DNA from: Azolla caroliniana
Taxonomy: Eukaryota > Polypodiophyta
Reading direction: 5' to 3'
Length of the DNA: 64,000 nt
NCBI GenBank assembly: GCA_043228905.1
Contig: JBHGNT010000029.1
Span: 186,001-250,000 of the forward strand
Shown here piece after piece: positions 1 through 13,961 of this stretch. The stretch's first letter is position 1; each line of letters opens with the position of its first letter. Made by a program: the position numbers and the translations under genes. Under the pieces are notes generated by a model, which saw only the letters and a list, made by a program, of their open reading frames with translations, ran no database searches and was not told the origin of the DNA.

Positions 1-3000
1 CGTATAAACTTTTTAATTTGCTCAAGGGCTCTACTCAACTCCCTCCTCAAATTTGGTAATTTCTTCATGTCTCTCGACCTGAGTGTCAAAATCTTGATTT
101 TTTAATTCCATATCATAGCTAGCGTTGTTAGCTTCGATTCGCATGTTTGAACACAGGAATCCGATATCACACGAGCGAGCTATGAACAATGTAATTTACT
201 CATTCGCCCTACTCAACTCCCTCCTCACATTTGCTAATTTCGTCATGTCTCTCAACCTGAGTTTCACAATTTTGATTTTTTAATTCCATATCATAGCTAG
301 CGTTGTTAGCTTCGATTCGCATGTTTGATCAGAGAAATCCGATATCACACGAGCGAGGTATTAACATTTTAATTTACTCCAGGGCTCTACTCAACTCCCT
401 CCTCAAATATGCTAATTTCTACATGTCTCTCGACCTGAGTTTCCAGATCTGGATTTTTTCATTCCATATCATAGCTAGCATTATTAGCTCCGATTTGCAT
501 GTTTGAACAGAGAAATCCGATATCACACGAGCGAGGTATGAAGAATTTAAACTACTCATTCGCCCTACTCAACTCCCTCCTCAAATTTGGTAATTTCGTC
601 ATGTCTCTCGACCTGAGTTTCAAAATCTTGATTTTTTTATTCCATATCATAGCGAGCGTTGTTAGTTCCGATTCCCATGTTTGAACACAGAAATCCGATA
701 TCACACGAGCCAGCTATGAACAATTTAATTTGCTCAAGGACTCTACTCAACTCCCTCCTCAAATTTGCTAATTTCTTCATGTCTCTCGACCGGAGTTTCC
801 AGATCTTGATTTTTTAATTCCATATCATAGCTAGAGTTGTTATCTTCGATTTGCATGATTGAACAGAGAAATCCGATATCACACGAGCGAGGTATGAACA
901 ATTTAATTTACTCATTCGCCCTACTGAACTCCCTCCTAAAATTTGGTAATTTCGTCATGTCTCTCGACCTGAGTTGTAAAATCTTGATTTTTTAATTCCA
1001 TATCATAGCTAGCGTTGTTAGCTTCGATTTGCATGTTTGAACACAGGAATCCGATATCACACGAGCGAGCCATGAACAATGTAATTTACTCATTCGCCCT
1101 AGTCAACTCCCACCTCAAATTTCCTAATTTCGTCATGTCTCTCGACCTGAGTTTCACAATCTTGATTTTTTAATTCCATATCATAGCTAGCATTGTTAGC
1201 TTCGATTCACATGTTGGAACAGAGAAATCCGATATCACACGACCGAGGTATTAACAATTTAATTTACTCATTCGCCCTACTCAACAACCTCCTCAAATTT
1301 GGTAATTTCTTGATGTCTCTCGACCTGAGTTTCCAGATCTGGATTTTTTCATTCCATATCATAGCTAGCATTGTTAGCTCCGATTTGCATGTTTGAACAG
1401 AGAAATCCGATATCACACGAGCGAGGTATGAACAATTTAATCTACTCATTCGCCCTACTCAACTCCCTCCTCAAATTTGGTAATTTCGTCATGTCTCTCC
1501 ACCTAAGTTTCAAAATCTTGATTTTTTTATTCCATATCATAGCGAGCGTTGTTATTTCCGATTCCCATGTTTTAACACAGAAATCCGATATCACATGAGC
1601 CAGGTATGAACAATTTAATTTGCTCAACGACTCTACTCAACTCCCTCCTCAAATTTGCTAATTTCTTCATTTCTCTCGACCTGAGTTTCCAGATCTTGAT
1701 TTTCTAATTCCATATCATAGCTAGAGTTGTTAGCTTCGATTTGCATGTTTGAACAGAGAAATTCGATATCATATGAGCGAGGTATGAACAATTTAATTTA
1801 CTCATTCGCCCTACTCAACTCCCTCCTCAAATTTGGTAATTTCTTCATGTCTCGCGACCTGAATTTCAAAATTTAGATTTTTCAATTCCATATCATAGCT
1901 AGCGTTGTTAGCTTCGATTCGCATGTTTGAACACATGAAATATCACACGAGCGAGGTATGAACATTTTAATTTACTTCGGGGCTCTACTCAACTCCCTCC
2001 TCAAATATGCTAATTTCTTCATGTCTCTCGACCTGAGTTTCCAGATCTGGATTTTTTCATTGCATATCATAGCTAGCGTTGTTAGCTCCGATTGCCATGT
2101 TTGAACACAGAAATCCGATATCACACGAGCGAGGTATGAAGAATTTAATCTACTCATTCGCCCTACTCAACTCCCTCCTCAAATTTGGTAATTTCGTCAT
2201 GTCTCTCGACCTGAGTTTCAAAATCTTGATTTTTTTATTCCATATCATAGCGAGCGTTGTTAGTTCCGATTCCCATGTTTGAACACAGAAATCCGATATC
2301 ACACGAGCCAGCTATGAACAATTTAATTTGCTCAAGGACTCTACTCAACTCCCTCCTCAAATTTGCTAATTTCTTCATGTCTCTCGACCGGAGTTTCCAG
2401 ATCTTGATTTTTTAATTCCATATCATAGCTAGAGTTGTTATCTTCGATTTGCATGATTGAACAGAGAAATCCGATATCACACGAGCGAGGTATGAACAAT
2501 TTAATTTACTCATTCGCCCTACTGAACTCCCTCCTCAAATTTGGTAATTTCGTCATGTCTCGCGACGTGAATTACAAAATTTAGATTTTTCAATTCCATA
2601 TCATAGCTAGCGTTGTTAGCTTCGATTCGCATGTTTGAACACATGAATCCGATATCACACGAGCGAGGTATGAAAATTTTAATTTACTCCGGGGCTCTAC
2701 TCAACTCCCTCCTCAAATATGCTAATTTCTTCATGTCTCTCGACCTAAGTTTCAAAATCTGGATTTTTTAATTCCATATCATAGCTAGCGTTGTTAGCTT
2801 CGAATGGCATGTTTGAACACAAAAATCATATATCACACGAGCGAGGTATGAACATTTTAATTTGCTCAAGGGCTCTACTCAACTCCCTCCTCAAATTTGC
2901 TAATTTCTTCATGTCTCTCGACCTGAGTTTCAAAATCTTGATTTTTTAATTCCATATCATAGCTCGCGTTGTTAGCTTCGATTTGCATGTTTGAACACAG

Positions 3001-6000
3001 GAATCCGATATCACACGAGCGAGGTATGAACATTTTAATTTGCTCAAGGACTCTACTCAAGTCCCTCCTCAAATTTGCTAATTTCTTCATGTCTCTCGAC
3101 CTGAGTTTCGAGATCTGGATTTTTTAATTCCATATCATCGCTAGCGTTGTTAGCTCCGATTCCCATGTTTGAACACAGAAATCCGATATCACACGAGCCA
3201 AGTATGAATATTTTAATTTGCTCAAGGACTCTACTCAACTTCCTCCTCAAATTTGGTAATTTGGTCATGTCCCTCGACCTGAGTTTCAAAATCTTGATTT
3301 TTTAATTCCATATCATAGATAGCGTTGTTAGTTCCGATTCCCATGTTTGAACACAGAAATCCGATATCACACGAGCCACGTATAAACTTTTTAATTTGCT
3401 CAAGGGCTCTACTCAACTCCCTCCTCAAATTTGGTAATTTCTTCATGTCTCTCGACCTGAGTGTCAAAATCTTGATTTTTTAATTCCATATCATAGCTAG
3501 CGTTGTTAGCTTCGATTCGCATGTTTGAACACAGGAATCCGATATCACACGAGCGAGCTATGAACAATGTAATTTACTCATTCGCCCTACTCAACTCCCT
3601 CCTCACATTTGCTAATTTCGTCATGTCTCTCAACCTGAGTTTCACAATTTTGATTTTTTAATTCCATATCATAGCTAGCGTTGTTAGCTTCGATTCGCAT
3701 GTTTGATCAGAGAAATCCGATATCACACGAGCGAGGTATTAACATTTTAATTTACTCCAGGGCTCTACTCAACTCCCTCCTCAAATATGCTAATTTCTAC
3801 ATGTCTCTCGACCTGAGTTTCCAGATCTGGATTTTTTCATTCCATATCATAGCTAGCATTATTAGCTCCGATTTGCATGTTTGAACAGAGAAATCCGATA
3901 TCACACGAGCGAGGTATGAAGAATTTAAACTACTCATTCGCCCTACTCAACTCCCTCCTCAAATTTGGTAATTTCGTCATGTCTCTCGACCTGAGTTTCA
4001 AAATCTTGATTTTTTTATTCCATATCATAGCGAGCGTTGTTAGTTCCGATTCCCATGTTTGAACACAGAAATCCGATATCACACGAGCCAGCTATGAACA
4101 ATTTAATTTGCTCAAGGACTCTACTCAACTCCCTCCTCAAATTTGCTAATTTCTTCATGTCTCTCGACCGGAGTTTCCAGATCTTGATTTTTTAATTCCA
4201 TATCATAGCTAGAGTTGTTATCTTCGATTTGCATGATTGAACAGAGAAATCCGATATCACACGAGCGAGGTATGAACAATTTAATTTACTCATTCGCCCT
4301 ACTGAACTCCCTCCTAAAATTTGGTAATTTCGTCATGTCTCTCGACCTGAGTTGTAAAATCTTGATTTTTTAATTCCATATCATAGCTAGCGTTGTTAGC
4401 TTCGATTTGCATGTTTGAACACAGGAATCCGATATCACACGAGCGAGCCATGAACAATGTAATTTACTCATTCGCCCTACTCAACTCCCACCTCAAATTT
4501 CCTAATTTCGTCATGTCTCTCGACCTGAGTTTCACAATCTTGATTTTTTAATTCCATATCATAGCTAGCATTGTTAGCTTCGATTCACATGTTGGAACAG
4601 AGAAATCCGATATCACACGACCGAGGTATTAACAATTTAATTTACTCATTCGCCCTACTCAACAACCTCCTCAAATTTGGTAATTTCTTGATGTCTCTCG
4701 ACCTGAGTTTCCAGATCTGGATTTTTTCATTCCATATCATAGCTAGCATTGTTAGCTCCGATTTGCATGTTTGAACAGAGAAATCCGATATCACACGAGC
4801 GAGGTATGAACAATTTAATCTACTCATTCGCCCTACTCAACTCCCTCCTCAAATTTGGTAATTTCGTCATGTCTCTCCACCTAAGTTTCAAAATCTTGAT
4901 TTTTTTATTCCATATCATAGCGAGCGTTGTTATTTCCGATTCCCATGTTTTAACACAGAAATCCGATATCACATGAGCCAGGTATGAACAATTTAATTTG
5001 CTCAACGACTCTACTCAACTCCCTCCTCAAATTTGCTAATTTCTTCATTTCTCTCGACCTGAGTTTCCAGATCTTGATTTTCTAATTCCATATCATAGCT
5101 AGAGTTGTTAGCTTCGATTTGCATGTTTGAACAGAGAAATTCGATATCATATGAGCGAGGTATGAACAATTTAATTTACTCATTCGCCCTACTCAACTCC
5201 CTCCTCAAATTTGGTAATTTCTTCATGTCTCGCGACCTGAATTTCAAAATTTAGATTTTTCAATTCCATATCATAGCTAGCGTTGTTAGCTTCGATTCGC
5301 ATGTTTGAACACATGAAATATCACACGAGCGAGGTATGAACATTTTAATTTACTTCGGGGCTCTACTCAACTCCCTCCTCAAATATGCTAATTTCTTCAT
5401 GTCTCTCGACCTGAGTTTCCAGATCTGGATTTTTTCATTGCATATCATAGCTAGCGTTGTTAGCTCCGATTGCCATGTTTGAACACAGAAATCCGATATC
5501 ACACGAGCGAGGTATGAAGAATTTAATCTACTCATTCGCCCTACTCAACTCCCTCCTCAAATTTGGTAATTTCGTCATGTCTCTCGACCTGAGTTTCAAA
5601 ATCTTGATTTTTTTATTCCATATCATAGCGAGCGTTGTTAGTTCCGATTCCCATGTTTGAACACAGAAATCCGATATCACACGAGCCAGCTATGAACAAT
5701 TTAATTTGCTCAAGGACTCTACTCAACTCCCTCCTCAAATTTGCTAATTTCTTCATGTCTCTCGACCGGAGTTTCCAGATCTTGATTTTTTAATTCCATA
5801 TCATAGCTAGAGTTGTTATCTTCGATTTGCATGATTGAACAGAGAAATCCGATATCACACGAGCGAGGTATGAACAATTTAATTTACTCATTCGCCCTAC
5901 TGAACTCCCTCCTCAAATTTGGTAATTTCGTCATGTCTCGCGACGTGAATTACAAAATTTAGATTTTTCAATTCCATATCATAGCTAGCGTTGTTAGCTT

Positions 6001-6122
6001 CGATTCGCATGTTTGAACACATGAATCCGATATCACACGAGCGAGGTATGAAAATTTTAATTTACTCCGGGGCTCTACTCAACTCCCTCCTCAAATATGC
6101 TAATTTCTTCATGTCTCTCGAC
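1..6122 (+). repeat. 19-monomer (3,378-bp) near-identical duplication
   Basis: Bases 1 to about 2,744 reappear at 3,379 to about 6,122, an offset of 3,378 bp. This equals 19 monomers minus 4 bp, because one monomer in each copy lacks 4 bp (near 1,937 and 5,315, where ATGAAATATC replaces ATGAATCCGATATC). The copies look almost identical by eye; one substitution noted is AGTCAACTCC near 1,099 versus ACTCAACTCC near 4,477. They diverge abruptly after 2,744 and 6,122. Position 1 of the window coincides with the start of the repeated unit, so the duplication may extend further left. This is a recent segmental duplication by unequal exchange. Confidence 0.9.
2725..5138 (+). repeat. Satellite block recurring at about 13,962-16,375
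   Basis: About 2.4 kb is shared with 13,962-16,375 at an offset of 11,237 bp. Diagnostic shared variants include the rare TCATATATCACACGAG box, the AACATTTTAATTTGCTC series, and GTATAAACTTTTTAATTTG. A handful of substitutions separate the copies, for example GGTATTAACATT versus GGTATTAGCATT near 14,990. The offset is 63 monomers plus 27 minus 4 bp, explained by a local 27-bp gain near 13.8 kb and the 4-bp loss near 5,315. The block is older than the 3,378-bp duplication that it overlaps. Confidence 0.8.
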
Positions 6123-9100
6123 CTGAGTTTCCAGATCTTTATTTTTTCATTCCATATCATAGCTAGCGTTGTTAGCTCCGATTGCCATGTTTGAACACAG
6201 AAATCCGATATTACACGAGCGAGGTATTAACATTTTAATTTACTCCAGGGCTCTACTCAACTCCCTCCTCAAATATGCTAATTTCTTCATGTCTCTCGAC
6301 CTGAGTTTCCAGATCTGGATTTTTTCATTCCATATCATAGCTATCAACTTTAGCTTCAATTTGCATGTTTGAACACAGAAATCCGATATCACACGAGCGA
6401 GGTATGAAGAATTTAATCTACTCATTCGCCCTACTCAACTCCCTCCTCAAATTTGGTAATTTCGTCATGTCTCTCGACCTGAGTTTCAAAATCTTGATTT
6501 TTTTATTCCATATCATAGCGAGCGTTGTTAGTTCCGATTCCCATGTTTGAACACAGAAATCCGATATCACACGAGCCAGCTATGAACAATTTAATTTGCT
6601 CAAGGACTCTACTCAACTCCCTCCTCAAATTTGCTAATTTCTTCATGTCTCTCGACCTGAGTTTCCAGATCTTGATTTTTTAATTCCATATCATAGCTAG
6701 AGTTGTTAGCTTCGATTTCAATGTTTGAACAGAGAGATCCGATATCACACGAGCGAGGTATGAACAATTTAATTTACTCATTCGCCCTACTGAACTCCCT
6801 CCTAAAATTTGGTAATTTCGTCATGTCTCTCGACCTGAGTTTTAAAATCTTGATTTTTTAATTCCATATCATAGCTAGCGTTGTTAGCTTCGATTCGCAT
6901 GTTTGAACACATGAATCCGATATCACACGAGCGAGGTATGAACATTGTAATTTACTTATTCGCCCTACTCGAATCCCACCTCAAATTTCCTAATTTCGTC
7001 ATGTCTCTCGACCTGAGTTTCACAATCTTGATTTTTTAATTCCATATCATAGCTAGCATTGTTAGCTTCGATTCACATGTTGGAACAGAGAAATCCGATA
7101 TCACACGACCGAGGTATTAACAATTTAATTTACTCATTCGCCCTACTCAACAACCTCCTCAAATTGGGTAATTTCTTCATGTCTCTCGACCTGAGTTTCC
7201 AGATCTGGATTTTTTCATTCCATATCATAGCTAGCATTGTTAGCTCCGATTTGCATGTTTGAACAGAGAAATCCGATATCACACGAGCGAGGTATGAACA
7301 ATTTAATCTACTCATTCGCCCTACTCAACTCTCTCCTCAAATTTGGTAATTTCGTCATGTCTCTCCACCTAAGTTTCAAAATCTTGATTTTTTTATTCCA
7401 TATCATAGCGAGCGTTGTTATTTCCGATTCCCATGTTTTAACACAGAAATCCGATATCACATGAGCCAGGTATGAACAATTTAATTTGCTCAACGACTCT
7501 ACTCAACTCCCTCCTCAAATTTGCTAATTTCTTCATTTCTCTCGACCTGAGTTTCCAGATCTTGATTTTCTAATTCCATATCATAGCTAGAGTTGTTAGC
7601 TTCGATTTGCATGTTTGAACAGAGAAATTCGATATCATACGAGCGAGGTATGAACAATTTAATTTACTCATTCGCCCTACTCAACTCCCTCCTCAAATTT
7701 GGTAATTTCTTCATGTCTCGCGACCTGAATTTCAAAATTTAGATTTTTCAATTCCATATCATAGCTAGCGTTGTTAGCTTCGATTCGCATGTTTGAACAC
7801 ATGAATCCGATATCACACGAGCGAGGTATGAACATTTTAATTTACTTCGGGGCTCTACTCAACTCCCTCCTCAAATATGCTAATTTCTTCATGTCTCTCG
7901 ACCTGAGTTTCGAGATCTGGATTTTTTCATTCCATATCATAGCTAGCGTTGTTAGCTCCGATTGCCATGTTTGAACACAGAAATCCGATATCACACGAGC
8001 GAGGTATGAAGAATTTAATCTACTCATTCGCCCTACTCAACTCCCTCCTCAAATTTGGTAATTTTGTCATGTCTCTCGACCTGAGTTTCAAAATCTTGAT
8101 TTTTTTATTCCATATCATAGCGAGCGTTGTTAGTTCCGATTCCCATGTTTGAACACAGAAATCCGATATCACACGAGCCAGCTATGAACAATTTAATTTG
8201 CTCAAGGACTCTACTCAACTCCCTCCTCAAATTTGCTAATTTCTTCATGTCTCTCGACCTGAGTTTCCAGATCTTGATTTTTTAATTCCATATCATAGCT
8301 AGAGTTGTTAGCTTCGATTTCAATGTTTGAACAGAGAGATCCGATATCACACGAGCGAGGTATGAACAATTTAATTTACTCATTCGCCCTACTGAACTCC
8401 CTCCTAAAATTTGGTAATTTCGTCATGTCTCGCGACGTGAATTACAAAATTTAGATTTTTCAATTCCATATCATAGCTAGCGTTGTTAGCTTCGATTCGC
8501 ATGTTTGAACACAGGAATCCGATATCACACGAGCGAGGTATGAACATTTTAATTTACTCCGGGGCTCTACTCAACTCCCTCCTCAAATATGCTAATTTCT
8601 TCATGTCTCTCGACCTGAGTTTCCAGATCTGGATTTTTTCATTCCATATCATAGCTAGCATTATTAGCTCCGATTTGCATGTTTGAACAGAGAAATCCGA
8701 TATCACACGAGCGAGGTATGAAGAATTTAATCTACTCATTCGCCCTACTCAACTCCCTCCTCAAATTTGGTAATTTCGTCATGTCTCTCGACCTGAGTTT
8801 CAAAATCTTGATTTTTTTATTCCATATCATAGCGAGCGTTGTTAGTTCCGATTCCCATGTTTGAACACAGAAATCCGATATCACACGAGCCAGGTATGAA
8901 CAATTTAATTTGTTCAAGGACTCTACTCAACTCCCTCCTCAAATTTGCTAATTTCTTCATGTCTCTCGACCTGAGTTTCCAGATCTTGATTTTTTAATTC
9001 CATATCATAGCTAGAGTTGTTAGCTTCGATTTGCATGTTTGAACAGAGAAATCCGATATCACACGAGCGAGGTATGAACAATTTAATTTACTTATTCGCC

Positions 9101-12100
9101 CTACTCAACTCCCTCCTCAAATTTGGTAATTTCTTCATGTCTCGCGACCTGAATTTCAAAATTTAGATTTTTCAATTCCGTGTCATAGCTAGCGTTGTTA
9201 GCTTCGATTCGCATGTTTGAACACAAGAATCCGATATCACACGAGCGAGGTATGAACATTTTAATTTACTCCAGGGCTCTACTCAACTCCCTCCTCAAAT
9301 ATGCTAATTTCTTCATGTCTCTCGAACTGAGTTTCTAGATCTGGATTTTTTCATTCCATATCATAGCTATCATTGTTAGCTTCGATTTGCATGTTTGAAC
9401 ACAGAAATCCGATATCAGACGAGCGAGGTATGAACAATTTAATCTACTCATTCGCCCTACTCAACTCCCTCCTCAAATTTGGTAATTTCGTCATGTCTCT
9501 CGACCTGAGTTTAAAAATCTTGATTTTTTTATTCCATATCATAGCTAGCGTTGTTAGCTTCGATTCGCATGTTTGAACAGAGAAATCCGATATCATACAA
9601 GCGAGGTATTAACATTTTAATTTACTCAAGGGCTCTACTCAACTCCCTCCGCAAATTTGCTAATTTCTTCATGTCTCTCGACTTGAGTTTCCAGATCTGG
9701 ATTTTTTCATTCCATATCATAGCTAGCGTTGTTAGCTCCGATTGGCATGTTTGAACACAGAAATCCGATATCACACGAGCGAGGTATTAACATTTTAATT
9801 TACTCCAGGGATCTACTCAACTCCCTCCTCAAATATGCTAATTTCTTCATGTCTCTCGACCTGAGTTTCCAGATCTTGATTTTTTAATTCCATATCATAG
9901 CTAGAGTTGTTAGCTTCGATTTGCATGTTTGAACAGAGAAATCCGATATCACACGAGCGAGGTATGAACAATTTAATTTACTTATTCGCCCTACTCAACT
10001 CCCTCCTCAAATTTAGTAATTTCTTCATGTCTCGCGACCTGAATTTCAAAATTTAGATTTTTCAATTCCATGTCATCGCTAGCGTTGTTAGCTTCGATTC
10101 GCATGTTTGAACACAGGAATCCGATATCACACGAGCGAGGTATGAACATTTTAATTTACTCCAGGGCTCTACTCAACTCCCTCCTCAAATATGCTAATTT
10201 CTTCATGTCTCTCGACCTGAGTTTCCAGATCTGGATTTTTTCATTCCATATCATAGCTAGCATTATTAGCTCCGATTTGCATGTTTGAACAGAGAAATCC
10301 GATATCACACGAGCGAGGTATGAAGAATTTAATCTACTCATTCGCCCTACTCAACTCCCTCCTCAAATTTGGTAATTTCGTCATGTCTCTCGACCTGAGT
10401 TTCAAAATCTTGATTTTTTTATTCCATATCATAGCGAGCGTTGTTAGTTCCGATTCCCATGTTTGAACACAGAAATCCGATATCACACGAGCCAGCTATG
10501 AACAATTTAATTTGCTCAAGGACTCTACTCAACTCCCTCCTCAAATTTGCTAATTTCTTCATGTCTCTCGACCTGAGTTTCCAGATCTTGATTTTTTAAT
10601 TCCATATCGTAGCTAGAGTTGTTAGCTTCGATTTCAATGTTTGAACAGAGAAATCCGATATCACACGAGCGAGGTATGAAGAATTTAATCTAGTCATTCG
10701 CCCTACTGAACTCCCTCCTAAAACTTGGTAATTTCGTCATGTCTCTCGACCTGAGTTTTAAAATCTTGATTTTTTAATTCCATATCATAGCTAGCGTTGT
10801 TAGCTTCGATTTGCATGTTTGAACACAGGAATCCGATATCACACGAGCGAGCTATGAACAATGTAATTTACTCATTCGCCCTACTCAACTCCCTCCTCAA
10901 ATTTGCTAATTTCGTCATGTCTATCGACCTGAGTTTCACAATCTTGATTTTTCAATTCCATATCATAGCTAGCGTTGTTAGCTTCGATTCGCATGTTTGA
11001 ACACATGAATCCGATATCACACGAGCGAGGTATGAACATTTTAATTTACTCCGGGGCTCTACTCAACTCCCTCCTCAAATATTCTAATTTCTTCATGTCT
11101 CTCGACCTGAGTTTCCAGATCTGGATTTTTTCATTCCATATCATAGCTAGCATTGTTAGCTCCGATTTGCATGTTTGAACAGAGAAATCCGATATCACAC
11201 GAGCGAGGTATGAAGAATTTAATCTAGTCATTCGCCCTACTCAACTCCCTCCTCCAATTTGGTAATTTCGTCATGTCTCTCGACCTGAGTTTCAAAATCT
11301 TGATTTTTTTATTCCATATTATAGCGAGCGTTGTTAGTTCCGATTCCCATGTTTGAACACAGAAATCCGATATCACACGAGCCAGGTATGAACAATTTAA
11401 TTTGTTCAAGGACTCTACTCAACTCCCTCCTCAAATTTGCTAATTTCTTCATGTCTCTCGACCTGAGTTTCCAGATCTTGATTTTTTAATTCCATATCAT
11501 AGCTAGAGTTGTTAGCTTCGATTTGCATGTTTGAACAGAGAAATCCGATATCACACGAGCGAGGTATGAACAATTTAATTTACTTATTCGCCCTACTCAA
11601 CTCCCTCCTCAAATTTAGTAATTTCTTCATGTCTCGCGACCTGAATTTCAAAATTTAGATTTTTCAATTCCATGTCATAGCTAGCGTTGTTAGCTTCGAT
11701 TCGCATGTTTGAACACAGGAATCCGATATCACACGAGCGAGGTATGAACATTTTAATTTACTCCAGGGCTCTACTCAACTCCCTCCTCAAATATGCTAAT
11801 TTCTTCATGTCTCTCGACCTGAGTTTCCAGATCTGGATTTTTTCATTCCATATCATAGCTAGCATTATTAGCTCCGATTTGCATGTTTGAACAGAGAAAT
11901 CCGATATCACACGAGCGAGGTATGAAGAATTTAATCTACTCATTCGCCCTACTCAACTCCCTCTTCAAATTTGGTAATTTCGTCATGTCTCTCGACCTGA
12001 GTTTCAAAATCTTGATTTTTTTATTCCATATCATAGCGAGCGTTGTTAGTTCCGATTCCCATGTTTGAACACAGAAATCCGATATCACACGAGCCAGCTA

Positions 12101-13961
12101 TGAACAATTTAATTTGCTCAAGGACTCTACTCAACTCCCTCCTCAAATTTGCTAATTTCTTCATGTCTCTCGACCTGAGTTTCCAGATCTTGATTTTTTA
12201 ATTCCATATCATAGCTAGAGTTGTTAGCTTCGATTTGCATGTTTGAACAGAGAGATCCGATATCACACGAGCGAGGTATGAACAATTTAATTTACTCATT
12301 CGCCCTACTGAACTCCCTCCTAAAATTTGGTAATTTCGTCATGTCTCGCGACGTGAATTACAAAATTTAGATTTTTCAATTCCATATCATAGCTAGCGTT
12401 GTTAGCTTCGATTCGCATGTTTGAACACATTAATCCGATATCACACGAGCGAGGTATGAACATTTTAATTTACTCCGGGGCTCTACTCAACTCCCTCCTC
12501 AAATATGCTAATTTCTTCATGTCTCTCGACCTGAGTTTCCAGATCTGGATTTTTTCATTCCATATCATAGCTAGCGTTGTTAGCTCCGATTGCCATGTTT
12601 GAACACAGAAATCCGATATCACACGAGCGAGGTATTAACATTTTAATTTACTCCAGGGCTCTACTCAACTCCCTCCTCAAATATGCTAATTTCTTCATGT
12701 CTCTCGACCTGAGTTTCCAGATCTGGATTTTTTCATTCCATATCATAGCTAGCATTGTTAGCTCCGATTTGCATGTTTGAACAGAGAAATCCGATATCAC
12801 ACGAGCGAGGTATGAAGAATTTAATCTACTCATTCGCCCTACTCAACTCCCTCCTCAAATTTGGTAATTTCGTCATGTCTCTCGACCTGAGTTTCAAAAT
12901 CTTGATTTTTTTATTCCATATCATAGCGAGCGTTGTTAGTTCCGATTCCCATGTTTGAACACAGAAATCAGATATCACACGAGCCAGGTATGAACAATTT
13001 AATTTACTCCAGGGCTCTACTCAACTCCCTCCTCAAATATGCTAATTTCTTCATGTCTCTCGACCTGAGTTTCCAGATCTGGATTTTTTCATTCCATATC
13101 ATAGCTATCATTGTTAGCTCCGATTTGCATGTTTGAACAGAGAAATCCGATATCACACGAGCGAGGTATGAAGAATTTAATCTACTCATTCGCCCTACTC
13201 AACTCCCTCCTCAAATTTGGTAATTTCTTCATGTCTTTCGACCTGAATTTCAAAATTTAGATTTTTTAATTCCATATCATTGCTAGCGTTGTTAGCTTCG
13301 ATTCGCATGTTTGAACAGAGAAATCCGATATCATACAAGCGAGGTATTAACATTTTAATTTACTCAAGGGCTCTACTCAACTCCCTCCTCAAATTTGCTA
13401 ATTTCTTCATGTCTCTCGACCTGAGTTTCCAGATCTGGATTTTTTCATTCCATATCATAGCTAGCGTTGTTAGCTCCGATTGCCTTGTTTGAACACAGAA
13501 ATCCGATATCACACGAGCGAGGTATGAACAATTTAATCTACTCATTCGCCCTACTCAACTCCCTCCTCAAATTTTGTAATTTCGTCATGTCTCTCGACCT
13601 GAGTTTCAAAATCTTGATTTTTTAATTCCATATCATAGCTAGCGTTCTTAGCTTCGATTCGCATGTTTGAACACAGGAATCCGATATCACACGAGCGAGC
13701 TATGAACAATTTAATTTACTCATTCGCCCTACTCAACTCCCTCCTCAAATTTGCTAATTTCGTCATGTCTCTCGACCTGAGTTTCACAATTTTTGATTTT
13801 TTCATTCCATATCATAGCTAGCGTAGTTCATTCCATATCATAGCTAGCGTTGTTAGCTTCGAATGGCATGTTTGAACTCAAAAATCATATATCACACGAG
13901 CGAGGTATGAACATTTTAATTTGCTCAAGGGCTCTACTCAACTCCCTCCTCAAATTTGGTA
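6123..13961 (+). repeat. Satellite segment, mosaic of recurring monomer strings
   Basis: Regular 178-bp monomers with no gene. Short strings of monomers recur from elsewhere. About 7,028-7,790 repeats 4,540-5,300 (offset 2,488). About 9,005-9,558 repeats at 16,330-16,883 (shared rare CCGTGTCATAGC variant). About 11,915-13,226 repeats at 19,418-20,729 (offset 7,503, shared CTCTTCAAATTTGG and AATCAGATATC variants). The mosaic pattern indicates repeated conversion or unequal exchange between nearby copies. Confidence 0.85.
13801..13852 (+). repeat. 26-bp direct duplication inside a monomer
   Basis: Two adjacent 26-bp units, 13,801-13,826 and 13,827-13,852, each start TTCATTCCATATCATAGC and end GCGTAG or GCGTTG. 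Together with one extra T in the preceding T-tract they lengthen this monomer by 27 bp. That accounts for the +27 offset between blocks on its two sides. Confidence 0.9.
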
